DNA of 64,000 nucleotides from Paraburkholderia phenazinium (GCF_900100735.1 NZ_FNCJ01000004.1:312019-376018); one strand, 5' to 3'; counted from the first letter of the stretch, positions 29,562 through 38,713 are shown. Notes: generated from the sequence alone by a model not told the origin. Translations and numbers: made by a program.

Positions 29562-29598
29562 GTAGGCGGCACGTTGAACGAATTGTGGTGCCGCCTAC
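29562..29598. repeat. Inverted repeat at the end of the PAAR cassette
   Basis: Arms GTAGGCGGCAC and GTGCCGCCTAC (11 bases, perfect) flank a 15-base loop, 33 bases after the putative immunity gene. No T run follows; the next bases are TGTTTCTC. It may be a terminator or a scar at the cassette boundary. Confidence 0.7.
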
Positions 29599-29727
29599 TG
29601 TTTCTCGGGCATGTTTCACTCGTTGCCGACGTGCTTTGCCCATACTTCCATGTCCTGCGCGCAAAGGTTGCGCGGCCACGGCGCATCGTCGAATATGGCC
29701 GCTCCCCCCTTCCACTCAAGATCGCTT

Positions 29728-30510
29728 ATGAAATCAGCCTTCCCGAAACTGCTGAGCGCCGCCTTGCTGTGCGTCTCGTTATTCGCTCCAAGCGCCCACG
29801 CGGTCGACCTTCACGTGATGAATTCCGGCGGTTTCACTGCCGCCTACAAGTTACTGGCGCCGAAGTACGAGGCAAAGTCAGGAGACACGCTGAACATCGC
29901 CTATGGCCCGTCGATGGGCAATTCGCCCGAAGCGATTCCGAACCGCCTCGCGCGTAACGAGCCTGCGGACGTGGTGATCATGGTGGGTTACGCGCTCGAC
30001 AAGCTGATCGCCGAGGGCAAGGTAATCCCGGGCTCGAGAGTCGAGTTGGCCGACTCGCGCATCGGCATGGTGGTCCGGGCGGGCGAACCCAAGCCGGACA
30101 TCGGCAGCGTCGAGGCGTTCAGGAAGACCTTGCTGGAAGCGAAATCAGTGGCCTATTCGGACAGCGCCAGCGGCGTCTATATTCAGAACGAGCTCTTCGA
30201 GAAAATGGGTATCGAAGCTCAGATGAAGCCGAAAGCCACGATGATCCCCAAGATTCCGGTGGCCTCCGTCGTGGCCAAGGGCGATTATCAACTGGGTTTC
30301 CAGCAGGTGAGCGAACTGCTACCGGTGCCCGGTGTCGAGTTCGTCGGCAAGATTCCTGAGTCGCTGCAATCGGTGACTCGTTTCGCGGCGGGGATTCCAG
30401 TCAGCGCAGCGCATCCGCGCGAGGCCAAGCGGTTCCTCGACTTCCTGGCGTCCCCCGAGGCCGCGCCGGATGTGGCCAGCACCGGTCTCGATCCGCTCGC
30501 CGGGAAATAG
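29728..30510 (+). CDS. Periplasmic substrate-binding protein, ModA-like
   Basis: A 260-residue exported binding protein. The signal peptide is about residues 1-26 (ending AHA). The mature part has the two-lobed type II fold of molybdate/extracellular solute-binding proteins: VMNSGGFTAAYKLLAPKYE, PADVVIMVGYALDKLI and a C-terminal AAGIPVSAAHPREAKRFLDFL. No permease or ATPase gene is adjacent, so the transported substrate is unknown, and some such orphans act as sensors. ATG 29728 opens the signal peptide; the longer frame is not credible. Confidence 0.8.
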   Translation: MKSAFPKLLSAALLCVSLFAPSAHAVDLHVMNSGGFTAAYKLLAPKYEAKSGDTLNIAYGPSMGNSPEAIPNRLARNEPADVVIMVGYALDKLIAEGKVIPGSRVELADSRIGMVVRAGEPKPDIGSVEAFRKTLLEAKSVAYSDSASGVYIQNELFEKMGIEAQMKPKATMIPKIPVASVVAKGDYQLGFQQVSELLPVPGVEFVGKIPESLQSVTRFAAGIPVSAAHPREAKRFLDFLASPEAAPDVASTGLDPLAGK

Positions 30511-30580
30511 CGGCCTATCGCGCTCAGCGGCGTTGCCCGCCCGCGCGGCCAGGATCAGCGGCACGAGGCACCGCGTCTGA

Positions 30581-30847
30581 CTATTGGCCTTGCGGGCACT
30601 GCAGATTGCAGCCGTCCGGATCACCGAGGTCGCCCTTGCGGCGCATCGCCGACTTCTTGTCGGACTGATACTTGTTCGACGGCGCCGAAGCGGCAAACGG
30701 CAATTGCGGGTGTTCCTGCAGATGGAATTCGTCCGGCAGGATGCCGCCCGGCACTCCCGGCGAGTTTTGCGCAAACGCGATGGAAACCGTGGCGCACAGC
30801 GTGCCGGCCGCGACAGCCACGGCACAGGCTTTCAGTAGAACGTTCAT
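30581..30847 (-). CDS. Small secreted protein of unknown function
   Basis: An 88-residue protein with a clear signal peptide (about 1-32, ending AFA). The mature part of about 56 residues is proline-rich (SPGVPGGILPDEFHL), then basic, ending in CNLQCPQGQ with two cysteines that could form a disulfide. I do not recognise a family. ATG 30847 is chosen because it opens the signal peptide. It lies alone between the binding protein and the monooxygenase. Confidence 0.65.
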   Translation of the reverse strand: MNVLLKACAVAVAAGTLCATVSIAFAQNSPGVPGGILPDEFHLQEHPQLPFAASAPSNKYQSDKKSAMRRKGDLGDPDGCNLQCPQGQ

Positions 30848-30956
30848 GTCGATCCGGCGCGGCATGCCGCGCAGTTGAGGCTAAGCAGAAGGATCAAGAG
30901 TATCGCATACCGCACCGCAACGCAGCCGCGCGCGCCGCGTGCCTTGTTACCGACGC

Positions 30957-32708
30957 TTACCCCGCAAACCAGGCCTCGCAATGGCGCAGCAAGGCATTCA
31001 GATCGAATGCAGGCCGTCCGCGAACGCTGACGTAGCCGTCGGGCCGCACCAGGTAGAACGCTGGCCGGGTCCGCCCATACGACTCGGACAGCGGCGGCGC
31101 GCCCTCGCCCGCAACATCGGTGACGCGCCAGATCCGCACGGCGCCGCGCAACAGACGCTCGACGGCCGCGCCCATCCGGTCGAGATCTGCCGCATTCGCC
31201 GCAGCGATGCGGCCCGCAGAGGTATCGAGCGGCGCATCTTCGGCGCCACTCGGCGCAACCATCAGAAAGAGCGAGAAAAAGGCTGGGTCGTGCAGATCGA
31301 AAATGCAGCCGATGCCCGGCGCGCGGCCGAGCGGCCCGTCCACCACATGCACCAGCGCGTCCGGCGCCCGCTCCCCTGCCCGCGGGCCGCCGTCGAGAAT
31401 CCGCTCGAGCGTCAGCGGACTACGCCGATACTGGATCGACAGTTCGCTGACGGTGAGACGCGCGGCATCCCGCAACGGGCCGAGTGCGGCCAGCGCCGGC
31501 ATCACGCGCTCGCGCAGCAGCTTGAGCGGCCCGTGGTCGGCTTCGGCAAGCTGCGTGACGAAGCTCGTCTGCCGCAACACTTCACGTTCGATCGGATGCC
31601 GTTCCAGGTGATAGGAATCGAGCAGGCGGTCCGGCGCAGCCCCCTTCAGGACGCGAGCCAGTTTCCAACCCAGATTGAACGCCTCCTGAATGCCAGTGTT
31701 CATTCCCTGGGCTCCGGCCGGACTGTGCACATGCGCGGCGTCGCCGGCAAGGAACACACGCTCGACCCGTAATTGTTCGACCATCCGGCTATTCAAATGA
31801 AAATGCGCCGACCAGCCGAGCTCCGTGAATTTCACCGGGTGATGGATACGCCGTTCGGCGATCGCGCAGCATTCGCCAAGCGATGGCGGCGGCGGTGATA
31901 CCGCAGACGCGAATGACGAAGACGCTCCGCTGGCAGGCGCTGCCGATGCCTCAGTACCAGGCGCCACGTCTGGATCGGCCGGCGCCGCATCCGCCTCGGC
32001 TGAGTCCGGCTGCGGAGAATGATCGGCGATCAGCCGGTAACGCTCGCCACCCATCGGAAACAGCGCCGCGAGTCCCTCGCCTGAGGCGAAGATATGAAAT
32101 TCGTCGTCGGGCCATCCGGTCTCCGCCTGCAGATCGGCCAGCAAAAAAGTCTGCTCGAAGGTCTTGCCCGCGAAGCTCATGCCGAGCCGGTGGCGAATCG
32201 CACTATGCGCACCGTCAGCCGCGATCAGATACGAAGGATGCATGGTCTCGCTGCGGCCGTCCGCGCGCAGCAGCGACGCGCTGAGTCCAGCGGAGCCCTG
32301 CACGAACTCAGTTAGTTCGACACCTCGCTCGACCGTTACGCCGAGCGTCGCCAACTGCTCGGTCAGCAGACGCTCGGTGACGGACTGATCGAGAAACAGC
32401 AGATAGGGGTAACGCGTCTGTAGCGGATCGAAGTCGAGGCGCGCGAGGCGTTGCCCGTTCGAATAGAGATTGGCCGCACGAGCCCGATGACCCAGTTCCA
32501 GAAACGGCTCGACTACGCGATGCTGTTCGAACAGCTCAAGCGTGCGCGCCTGGATGCCGATGGCCCGCGAATGCGGATCCGGCTGCAACGCCTTGTCGAT
32601 CAGGCGCACGGGAATATGTGCGCGCGCCAGACTCATTGCGGCAGCAAGCCCGGTCGGGCCCGCCCCAACGATCAGCACCGGCGACGCGTCGTATGAAGCG
32701 GCGGCCAT
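30957..32708 (-). CDS. FAD-dependent aromatic monooxygenase
   Basis: A 583-residue flavoprotein of the PheA/TfdB/PCP hydroxylase type. The FAD GAGPTG loop is at 15-20, the DG motif is in LIAADGAHSAIRHR, and the GD motif in VFLAGDAAHVHSPAGAQGMNTGIQ. A C-terminal thioredoxin-like domain ends YVSVRGRPAF. Such enzymes hydroxylate phenols or polyketide aromatics with NAD(P)H and oxygen. About residues 250-280 hold an Ala/Pro/Ser-rich insert not usual for the family. No catabolic partners are adjacent, so the substrate is unknown. Confidence 0.85.
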   Translation of the reverse strand: MAAASYDASPVLIVGAGPTGLAAAMSLARAHIPVRLIDKALQPDPHSRAIGIQARTLELFEQHRVVEPFLELGHRARAANLYSNGQRLARLDFDPLQTRYPYLLFLDQSVTERLLTEQLATLGVTVERGVELTEFVQGSAGLSASLLRADGRSETMHPSYLIAADGAHSAIRHRLGMSFAGKTFEQTFLLADLQAETGWPDDEFHIFASGEGLAALFPMGGERYRLIADHSPQPDSAEADAAPADPDVAPGTEASAAPASGASSSFASAVSPPPPSLGECCAIAERRIHHPVKFTELGWSAHFHLNSRMVEQLRVERVFLAGDAAHVHSPAGAQGMNTGIQEAFNLGWKLARVLKGAAPDRLLDSYHLERHPIEREVLRQTSFVTQLAEADHGPLKLLRERVMPALAALGPLRDAARLTVSELSIQYRRSPLTLERILDGGPRAGERAPDALVHVVDGPLGRAPGIGCIFDLHDPAFFSLFLMVAPSGAEDAPLDTSAGRIAAANAADLDRMGAAVERLLRGAVRIWRVTDVAGEGAPPLSESYGRTRPAFYLVRPDGYVSVRGRPAFDLNALLRHCEAWFAG

Positions 32709-32787
32709 GCGGAACTCCGGAGACCAACATCCCGCCTAGTGTACGCCGCTGCCCCGCTGCCTGAAGGTGCGGTGCGTCAATCCGGGC

Positions 32788-34098
32788 TCAATCGGCGTGC
32801 GGATGGTCGAGGGCGCAATGGTGGTCGGTGGTGCCGAGATCGACCTGCAGCGTGGCGTGCTGCATCGCAAACTTTTCGCGCAGCGTCAGGACGATGGCGT
32901 CGACGATCGCATCGCCAGGATGACCGGCCGGCATCACGAGATGCACGCTCAGCGCATTGCCGGTGGTGGAAAGCGCCCATACGTGCAGATCGTGGACATC
33001 CGTGACCCCCGGCTGGCCGGCGAGATAATCGCGGATCCGCTGCAGGTCGACGCCCGGCGGAACCGCATCCAGCGCGAGCCGCACCGAATCGCGCAGCAGT
33101 CCCCATGTGCCGTACACGATCACCGCGACGACCACGATACTCATCAGCGGGTCGAGCCAGGTCCAGCTGGTAGCGAGAATCACCAGACCGCTGATCGCCA
33201 CAGCGGCGGAGATCAGCGCGTCGCTCGCCATGTGCAGGAAGGCGCCGCGAATATTGAGGTCCTCCTTCTGACCGCGCATGAACAGCCACGCGGAGAAGCC
33301 GTTGACCAGCATGCCTGCGGTAGCGACGACGAACACCGTCAGCCCGGCGACCGGAGCGGGATGCAGCAAACGGTCAATCGCTTCGGCGACGATCACGCCG
33401 CACGCAAACAGCAGCAGCCCCGCATTCGCCAGCGACGCGAGGATCGACGTGCTGCCGTAACCGAAGGTGTAGCGCGCCGACGGCCGGCGTGCGGTGAGCC
33501 ACGTGGCGCCCCAGGCCAGCAGGAGACCCAGCACGTCTGACAGGTTGTGGCCGGCATCGGCGAGCAGCGCGGTCGAATGGGCGATCACACCATAGATGGC
33601 CTGAATCAGGACGATGACGATGTTCAGCGCGATCGCAATCGCGAAGGCGCGCCCATGACCCGCGACCGGCGCGTGGTGGTGATGGTGGCCGCCTTGGCCG
33701 TGGCTATGGCTGTGAGAATGCCCCTTGGCGTGCGCATGGCCGGCTTTCCCGTCGTGCTCCGCGTGCTCGTGCGGGTCTTCGCCATCAGCATGGGAATGCG
33801 TGTGCCCTGCATGTCCCGCATGCTTGTGCGCGCCAGTGCTGTCGTCGGCATGCGCCGTTTGTTCATGCGCGGCGTGAGCGTGCCCGGCGTGGTCATGTGA
33901 AGGACGTTCGCCGTCTGAGTGAGCAAGGCCCGCCTCATCGTAACCCGCGTGATCATGCTCTGCGCCAGCCTGCTGCGCAGGGTCCGCAACCGGCTCGCTG
34001 GCAGGTGCATCGTCGCCATCCTGGCCGTCGAGCCAGACCGGCGCGTGATCGTCTTCGCGCTCCTCGGCGGCCGTGTCAGGACGTGGGATTTTATTCAT
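32788..34098 (-). CDS. Cation diffusion facilitator (zinc-type efflux)
   Basis: A 436-residue CDF transporter that exports Zn2+ or a similar metal against protons. Residues 1-150 are a cytoplasmic tail with about thirty histidines in HxH and HAGHAG patterns and a final HHHHH. The transmembrane part (about 150-350) has the metal site pairs DAGHNLSD in helix 2 and HMASD in helix 5, the His-Asp pattern of zinc/cadmium CDFs. A short C-terminal dimer domain follows. The gene overlaps the upstream regulator by one base (TAATG), a single operon. Confidence 0.9.
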   Translation of the reverse strand: MNKIPRPDTAAEEREDDHAPVWLDGQDGDDAPASEPVADPAQQAGAEHDHAGYDEAGLAHSDGERPSHDHAGHAHAAHEQTAHADDSTGAHKHAGHAGHTHSHADGEDPHEHAEHDGKAGHAHAKGHSHSHSHGQGGHHHHHAPVAGHGRAFAIAIALNIVIVLIQAIYGVIAHSTALLADAGHNLSDVLGLLLAWGATWLTARRPSARYTFGYGSTSILASLANAGLLLFACGVIVAEAIDRLLHPAPVAGLTVFVVATAGMLVNGFSAWLFMRGQKEDLNIRGAFLHMASDALISAAVAISGLVILATSWTWLDPLMSIVVVAVIVYGTWGLLRDSVRLALDAVPPGVDLQRIRDYLAGQPGVTDVHDLHVWALSTTGNALSVHLVMPAGHPGDAIVDAIVLTLREKFAMQHATLQVDLGTTDHHCALDHPHAD

Positions 34099-34427
34099 TA
34101 CGAGTCCAAGGAGAAGTCGGTTGGCGGTTCGGCCACGTGCTCCAGCATGCCTGCGAGCATGCCGCTGATGTGCCGGTCCGCGGCGAGGTAGAACACCTGC
34201 TTGCCCTGGCGCGCAGCCCGCACGATGCGCGCTGCGCGCAACAAGCGCAGGTGATGGCTCACCAGCGAAGGCGAGAAACCCAACGATTCGGCAATCGCGC
34301 CCACCGCGCGCTGCTCGTCGAGACAGGCCAGCACGATACGCAGGCGGGTTGGATCACCCAGCAAACGGAACAGGTCGGCAAGCGGCACGACGCGGTCGTC
34401 ATTGACGTTGGTGGATAGAGGCAGCAT
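34098..34427 (-). CDS. ArsR/SmtB-family metal-sensing repressor
   Basis: A 109-residue winged-helix repressor. The recognition helix is around SPSLVSHHLRLLR (52-64). The metal site in the last long helix has Asp84, His86, His97 and Glu100, which matches the zinc-sensing alpha-5 site of SmtB and CzrA. The ELCVCD cysteine site of ArsR/CadC is absent. It should release DNA on binding zinc, switching on the CDF exporter encoded right after it. A perfect operator lies just upstream of its start. Confidence 0.92.
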   Translation of the reverse strand: MLPLSTNVNDDRVVPLADLFRLLGDPTRLRIVLACLDEQRAVGAIAESLGFSPSLVSHHLRLLRAARIVRAARQGKQVFYLAADRHISGMLAGMLEHVAEPPTDFSLDS

Positions 34428-34435
34428 CGTCTTTA

Positions 34436-34461
34436 AACATATGAACAGTTGTTCATATGTT
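34436..34461. promoter_or_regulatory. SmtB/CzrA-type operator (12-2-12)
   Basis: A perfect inverted repeat: half site AACATATGAACA, spacer GT, then its exact reverse complement. This is the 12-2-12 layout of ArsR/SmtB operators (core ATATGAACA). It ends nine bases before the regulator's start, so it probably overlaps the promoter and the repressor controls itself and the exporter. Confidence 0.88.
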
Positions 34462-34553
34462 ATAGATCCATCTCGAAAAGGTCAATCGATGGGTGCGAGG
34501 CGGCGAGTGTGGGAAAATGCGACATTTGCCTTACAAGAGCTGTCCTTCCCGTC

Positions 34554-36401
34554 ATGGAACCCCTGTTTGAGAGCGCCTACGCGGCGCATCGTGACGGCCG
34601 CCTCGACGATGCCGAGCGCGGCTACCGCGCCACGCTGGATGTCGATCCCGCGCACGTCGACGCGCTGCATCTGTTGGGCGTGCTGCGTCATCAGCTCGGC
34701 CAGCATGCCGAAGCGGCCGACCTCGTCGGCCGCGCGGTCGACCTGCGTCCGCAGGATGCCGCGCTGCAGTTGAATCTCGGCAACGCGCTCAAGGCACTGG
34801 GCCAGCTCGACGGGGCCATCGAGCGTTTTCGCAACGCCCTGACGCTGGCACCGGCGTTTCCGCTGGCGCACTACAACCTGGGCAACGCGTACGCGCTGGC
34901 GGGTCGCCACGAAGACGCCGCCGACGCGTTCCAGAAGTCGTTGCGCCTGCAACCGAATAACGCGTCGACGCACAACAACCTCGGCAACGCGCTGCACGCG
35001 CTCGGCCGCCACGAAGAAGCGATCGCGTCGTTTCAGCGTGCGCTCGAACTGCAGCCGGGCCATGCGGGCGCGCACAACAACCTCGGCATGGCGCTCAATG
35101 CGCTCGGCAAGGCCGACGAGGCGATCGCGCAGTTCAGTGCGGCAATTTCCGCGCAACCGCGCTTTGTCGCTGCGCACTTCAATCTCGCCAATACGCTGGA
35201 CGCAACCGGCCAGCACGAAAAGGCGCTCGGCGCATTCGAAGTGGTGCTATCGCTGCAGCCGCAATTTCCGCCCGCGCTATTCGGTCTGGGCAATGCGCTC
35301 GCGGCGTTGGGGCGTCACCGTGAAGCGCTGCCGCGTTTTGAACTCGTGGTGGGCCTCGATCCGAAATTCGCCCTGGCCTGGCTCAGTCTTGGCACCGCGC
35401 ACCACGCGCTCGGCGCCCACGAGGCGGCCGTGCGTGCCTTCGATCAGGCGTTACGGCTGCGGCCCGATCTCGCCTCCGCGCATATGAACCGGGCGCTCGC
35501 CTGGCTCACGCTAGGCGATTTCACGCGCGGGCTGCCCGAATACGAATGGCGCCTGAAAACCATGGCCCAGCGTGACACGCAGACGCTGCCGCGCTGGCAA
35601 GGCGAGCCGATCGAGCAAAGCACCCTCTTCGTGCACGCCGAACAGGGCTTCGGCGACACGCTGCAATTCGTGCGCTTCGTGCCTCTTGTCGCCCAGCGTG
35701 CGGCACGCGTCGTACTCGAGGTACAGCCGCAACTCGTGCCGATTCTCGCGCCTGCCGCGCTCGAGTGGCGCGTCACGCTAATCGCGCAAGGCACCCCGCG
35801 TCCCTCGGCGGATCTGCAATGCCCGCTGCTGAGCCTGCCGCTTGCGCTCGGCACCGATCTCGAAACGATTCCCACCCGCACGCCCTACCTCAGCGTGCCG
35901 CCAACTTACCGGCGCAAGTGGCGCGGCTCGCTTGGCGGCCATGCGAAGCGCAAGATCGGCCTCGCATGGTCCGGGCGCGTGCAGCAGCAGGAAAACCGCA
36001 CGATGCCGCTCGCCGCGCTCGAACCGCTTTTCGCGCTGGAGGGTATCGACTGGATCATCCTGCAGCCGAATCTCAGCGCCGCGGAACGCGCGACGCTCGA
36101 GGCCCATCCGCGCGCCGGTTCGATTCATCGTTTCGACAAGCGGATCGACGATTTTGCCGACACCGCGGCGATCATCGAACGGCTCGATGCCGTCGTCTCG
36201 ATCGACACTTCGATCGCCCATCTGACCGGCGCATTGCGCAAGCCGCTCTGGTTGATGCTGCCGTTTGCCGCCGACTGGCGCTGGTTTATCGGCGAATCGC
36301 GCAGCCCGTGGTATCCCGGCGCCCGCCTCGTGCGTCAGCCGAAACCTGGTGCATGGGCTGAGGTGGTGGAAAACGTCGCACGCGAGCTGCGCGACGCGTA
36401 A
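34554..36401 (+). CDS. TPR protein with glycosyltransferase-like C-terminal domain
   Basis: A 615-residue protein. Residues about 1-330 are nine or more TPR repeats with the recurring NLGNAL.ALGR.EEA pattern. The rest (from about 350) resembles the C-terminal half of family 9 heptosyltransferases: FVHAEQGFGDTLQFVRFVPL, KIGLAWSGR, and VSIDTSIAHLTGALRKPLWLMLPF. Similar proteins occur widely in Burkholderiaceae, where protein or surface glycosylation is suspected. No signal peptide is present. ATG 34554 starts at the first TPR helix; longer frames would run into the SmtB operator. Donor and acceptor are unknown. Confidence 0.82.
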   Translation: MEPLFESAYAAHRDGRLDDAERGYRATLDVDPAHVDALHLLGVLRHQLGQHAEAADLVGRAVDLRPQDAALQLNLGNALKALGQLDGAIERFRNALTLAPAFPLAHYNLGNAYALAGRHEDAADAFQKSLRLQPNNASTHNNLGNALHALGRHEEAIASFQRALELQPGHAGAHNNLGMALNALGKADEAIAQFSAAISAQPRFVAAHFNLANTLDATGQHEKALGAFEVVLSLQPQFPPALFGLGNALAALGRHREALPRFELVVGLDPKFALAWLSLGTAHHALGAHEAAVRAFDQALRLRPDLASAHMNRALAWLTLGDFTRGLPEYEWRLKTMAQRDTQTLPRWQGEPIEQSTLFVHAEQGFGDTLQFVRFVPLVAQRAARVVLEVQPQLVPILAPAALEWRVTLIAQGTPRPSADLQCPLLSLPLALGTDLETIPTRTPYLSVPPTYRRKWRGSLGGHAKRKIGLAWSGRVQQQENRTMPLAALEPLFALEGIDWIILQPNLSAAERATLEAHPRAGSIHRFDKRIDDFADTAAIIERLDAVVSIDTSIAHLTGALRKPLWLMLPFAADWRWFIGESRSPWYPGARLVRQPKPGAWAEVVENVARELRDA

Positions 36402-36458
36402 GAGGCCCGCAGGTTTTCAGATTCGCAGCGACGCTTGCGCGTCCTACGGTCTGCAACA

Positions 36459-36494
36459 GAAAACCCCCGCGCTCTTGCGAGCCGCGGGGGTTTT
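36459..36494. terminator. Bidirectional terminator
   Basis: AAAACCCCCGCG/CGCGGGGGTTTT stem with an 11-base loop, A run on the left and T run on the right, between the TPR gene and the convergent transporter gene. Confidence 0.88.
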
Positions 36495-36529
36495 CATTTG
36501 AGCCTGCGACACCGTGTGCCGCTTGATCG

Positions 36530-37825
36530 TCAGGCCGTGCGGTACTGGTTGCGCGACTCCGGCGTGCGATACAGCACAAGCGTCGCAATCAAACCGCAGA
36601 TTGCCGCGAGACCGAGCCACAGTCCAGGGGCAGCCTTGTTGCCGGTCGAATGGATCAGCAGCGTCGAAATGGCAGGCGTGAAGCCGCCAATCGTCGTAGC
36701 GAGACTGTAGGCCAGCGAGAAACCCGCAGTACGGACTTCGACCGGCATCACTTCGGTCAGCGCCACCACCATCGCGCCGTTATAGCTGGCGTACAGGAAC
36801 GAGAGCCACAGTTCGACGGCGAGCAGGTGCACAAACGATGGGTCGGCCACCAGCCACTGCACCGCCGGATAGGCCGTGAGGATTGTCAGGATCGTGAACA
36901 CCAGCAGCACTGGACGGCGCCCGATGCGATCCGACACGGCGCCGGACAGGGGCAGCCAGACCAGATTCGACAGGCCGATACAGACGGTGACCACCAGCGA
37001 GTCGATCGACGACAGCTTCAGCACTTCTTTGCCGAAGGTCGGCGTATAAGCCGTAATCATGTAGAACGACACGGTGGTCATGATCACCATGCCCATGCCG
37101 CCGAGCACGACGCCCCAGTTCTCGAGCATCGACTTCATGATTTCGCCCATGCTCGGACGATGCTTGCGGGCAGCAAACTCTTCGGTTTCCTGCAGCGAAC
37201 GGCGGATCAGGAACAGGAACGGCACGATCAGACAGCCGATCAGGAACGGCACGCGCCAGCCCCACACGCTCATCTGCTCGACCGGCAGCAGTTGGTGCAG
37301 GAACACGCCGATCAACGCCGCGAACACGACGGCGACCTGCTGGCTGCCCGACTGCCATGAGCAGTAGAAGCCCTTGTTGCCCTTGGTCGCGATCTCCGAC
37401 AGGTAGACGGACACGCCGCCGAGTTCCACACCCGCGGAGAAGCCCTGCAGCAGCCGGCCTAGCAGCACGAGAATCGGCGCGAGGATGCCGATTGTCGCGT
37501 AGCCAGGAATGGCCGCAACCGTCAACGTGCCGAGCGCCATCAGGCCCAGCGTCAGCATCAGGCCCTTGCGACGGCCGTGGTGGTCGATATACGCGCCGAG
37601 CACGATCGCGCCAAGCGGTCGCATCAGGAAACCCGCGCCGAATACCGACAGCGACAGCATCAGCGAAGCAAAGTCGCTACCCCCGGGGAAATAGGTCTTG
37701 GCGATCGCCGAGGCGTAGTAACCGTAGACCATGAAGTCGTACATCTCCAGAAAGTTGCCGCTGACGACGCGGAAAACTGTCCGGAATTTGGATTCGTTGG
37801 AAGATGCGTGAGACGCAGTAGACAT
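36530..37825 (-). CDS. MFS transporter, metabolite:proton symporter (MHS) family
   Basis: A 431-residue, 12-helix importer. The start [21 protein letters not shown] and the loop motif DHHGRRKGL are typical of the MHS family, close in style to citrate/tricarballylate symporters of Burkholderia. [22 protein letters not shown] is the conserved second-half motif. Citrate is a guess from style only; proline/betaine or dicarboxylates are alternatives. ATG 37825 has GAGAG upstream. No adjacent catabolic gene helps. Confidence 0.82.
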   Translation of the reverse strand: MSTASHASSNESKFRTVFRVVSGNFLEMYDFMVYGYYASAIAKTYFPGGSDFASLMLSLSVFGAGFLMRPLGAIVLGAYIDHHGRRKGLMLTLGLMALGTLTVAAIPGYATIGILAPILVLLGRLLQGFSAGVELGGVSVYLSEIATKGNKGFYCSWQSGSQQVAVVFAALIGVFLHQLLPVEQMSVWGWRVPFLIGCLIVPFLFLIRRSLQETEEFAARKHRPSMGEIMKSMLENWGVVLGGMGMVIMTTVSFYMITAYTPTFGKEVLKLSSIDSLVVTVCIGLSNLVWLPLSGAVSDRIGRRPVLLVFTILTILTAYPAVQWLVADPSFVHLLAVELWLSFLYASYNGAMVVALTEVMPVEVRTAGFSLAYSLATTIGGFTPAISTLLIHSTGNKAAPGLWLGLAAICGLIATLVLYRTPESRNQYRTA

Positions 37826-38137
37826 GACACTCTCGAATTGGCCCGGTGCCGGATTGAGTCCAGCACGATTGGGCGGTTGACAACACTTCACCGCGTCGGC
37901 AAGCAGATACCACTGGCGAGGGAGAACCTGAAACGAATGCGCCGGGGGCGCTGCATTTTGATGCTGCCCGTATTACGCCGATATCAGGGTAAACCTAGGG
38001 GTCCCGGCGTCCCCCCCATGCCAAGCCGAATGTTACCGTTCCTGACGCGAGCGTGCAGTCAAGATGGACACTGATCGCGCCCCTTGGCACGGCTCGCAGT
38101 ACACTTCGAGACTGACCCTTACGTAACGCTCCAACTG
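37826..38137. other. Divergent gap between the MHS transporter and the acetyltransferase
   Basis: About 310 bases, presumably two divergent promoters. I see no gene, repeat or clear operator. Confidence 0.4.
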
Positions 38138-38683
38138 ATGTCCACCGCCAGTGCTCTTTTGTTGCGCCCCGCAACGCCCGCCGATGCTGGTCTGATCGCC
38201 GCGATCCATTCCAGCAGTTGGCAGGCCACCTACCGCGGTCTGCTGCCCGACGACTTTCTCGACGGCGAAGTCACTCGTGAGCGCGCCGCTTACTGGCAAG
38301 CGCGCCTGAACGCGCCCGGCGCCGACCGGCGCAGCGTGGTGATCGCTGAGCGTTCGGGCGAGCCAATCGGTTTTGTCTGCGTCGAGCAGCAACCGGACTC
38401 GGCCTGGGGCGTATTGCTCGACAACCTGCATGCGCTGCCCGGCCACCAGGGAATCGGCGTCGGCAAACTGCTGCTGCGCGCCGCCATCGACTGGACCGCC
38501 GCGCAAGGCGAAAACCAGCTTTATCTATATGTACTCGAGGGCAATACACCGGCGATCGGTTTCTACGAGCGTCAGGGCTGGCAGTTCGCGGGTGCGGAAC
38601 CCGATCACATGGGCGGCGTGGATATCACTGCGCTGCGCTACGTGTACCGGCTGGACCGCCCGCGCGATACGAGCGGATCCTGA
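38138..38683 (+). CDS. GNAT-family N-acetyltransferase
   Basis: A 181-residue acyl-CoA-dependent acetyltransferase. LRPATPADAGLIAAIH opens the fold. The acetyl-CoA loop region is LHALPGHQGIGVGKLLLRAA (about 102-121; Q/R-x-x-G-x-G). LEGNTPAIGFYERQGWQ is motif B. ATG 38138 starts just before the first strand. The substrate cannot be told from sequence; it is monocistronic with its own terminator. Confidence 0.85.
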   Translation: MSTASALLLRPATPADAGLIAAIHSSSWQATYRGLLPDDFLDGEVTRERAAYWQARLNAPGADRRSVVIAERSGEPIGFVCVEQQPDSAWGVLLDNLHALPGHQGIGVGKLLLRAAIDWTAAQGENQLYLYVLEGNTPAIGFYERQGWQFAGAEPDHMGGVDITALRYVYRLDRPRDTSGS

Positions 38684-38713
38684 CGCAGCCGACTTGCGCG
38701 CTTCCAGGCGCAT

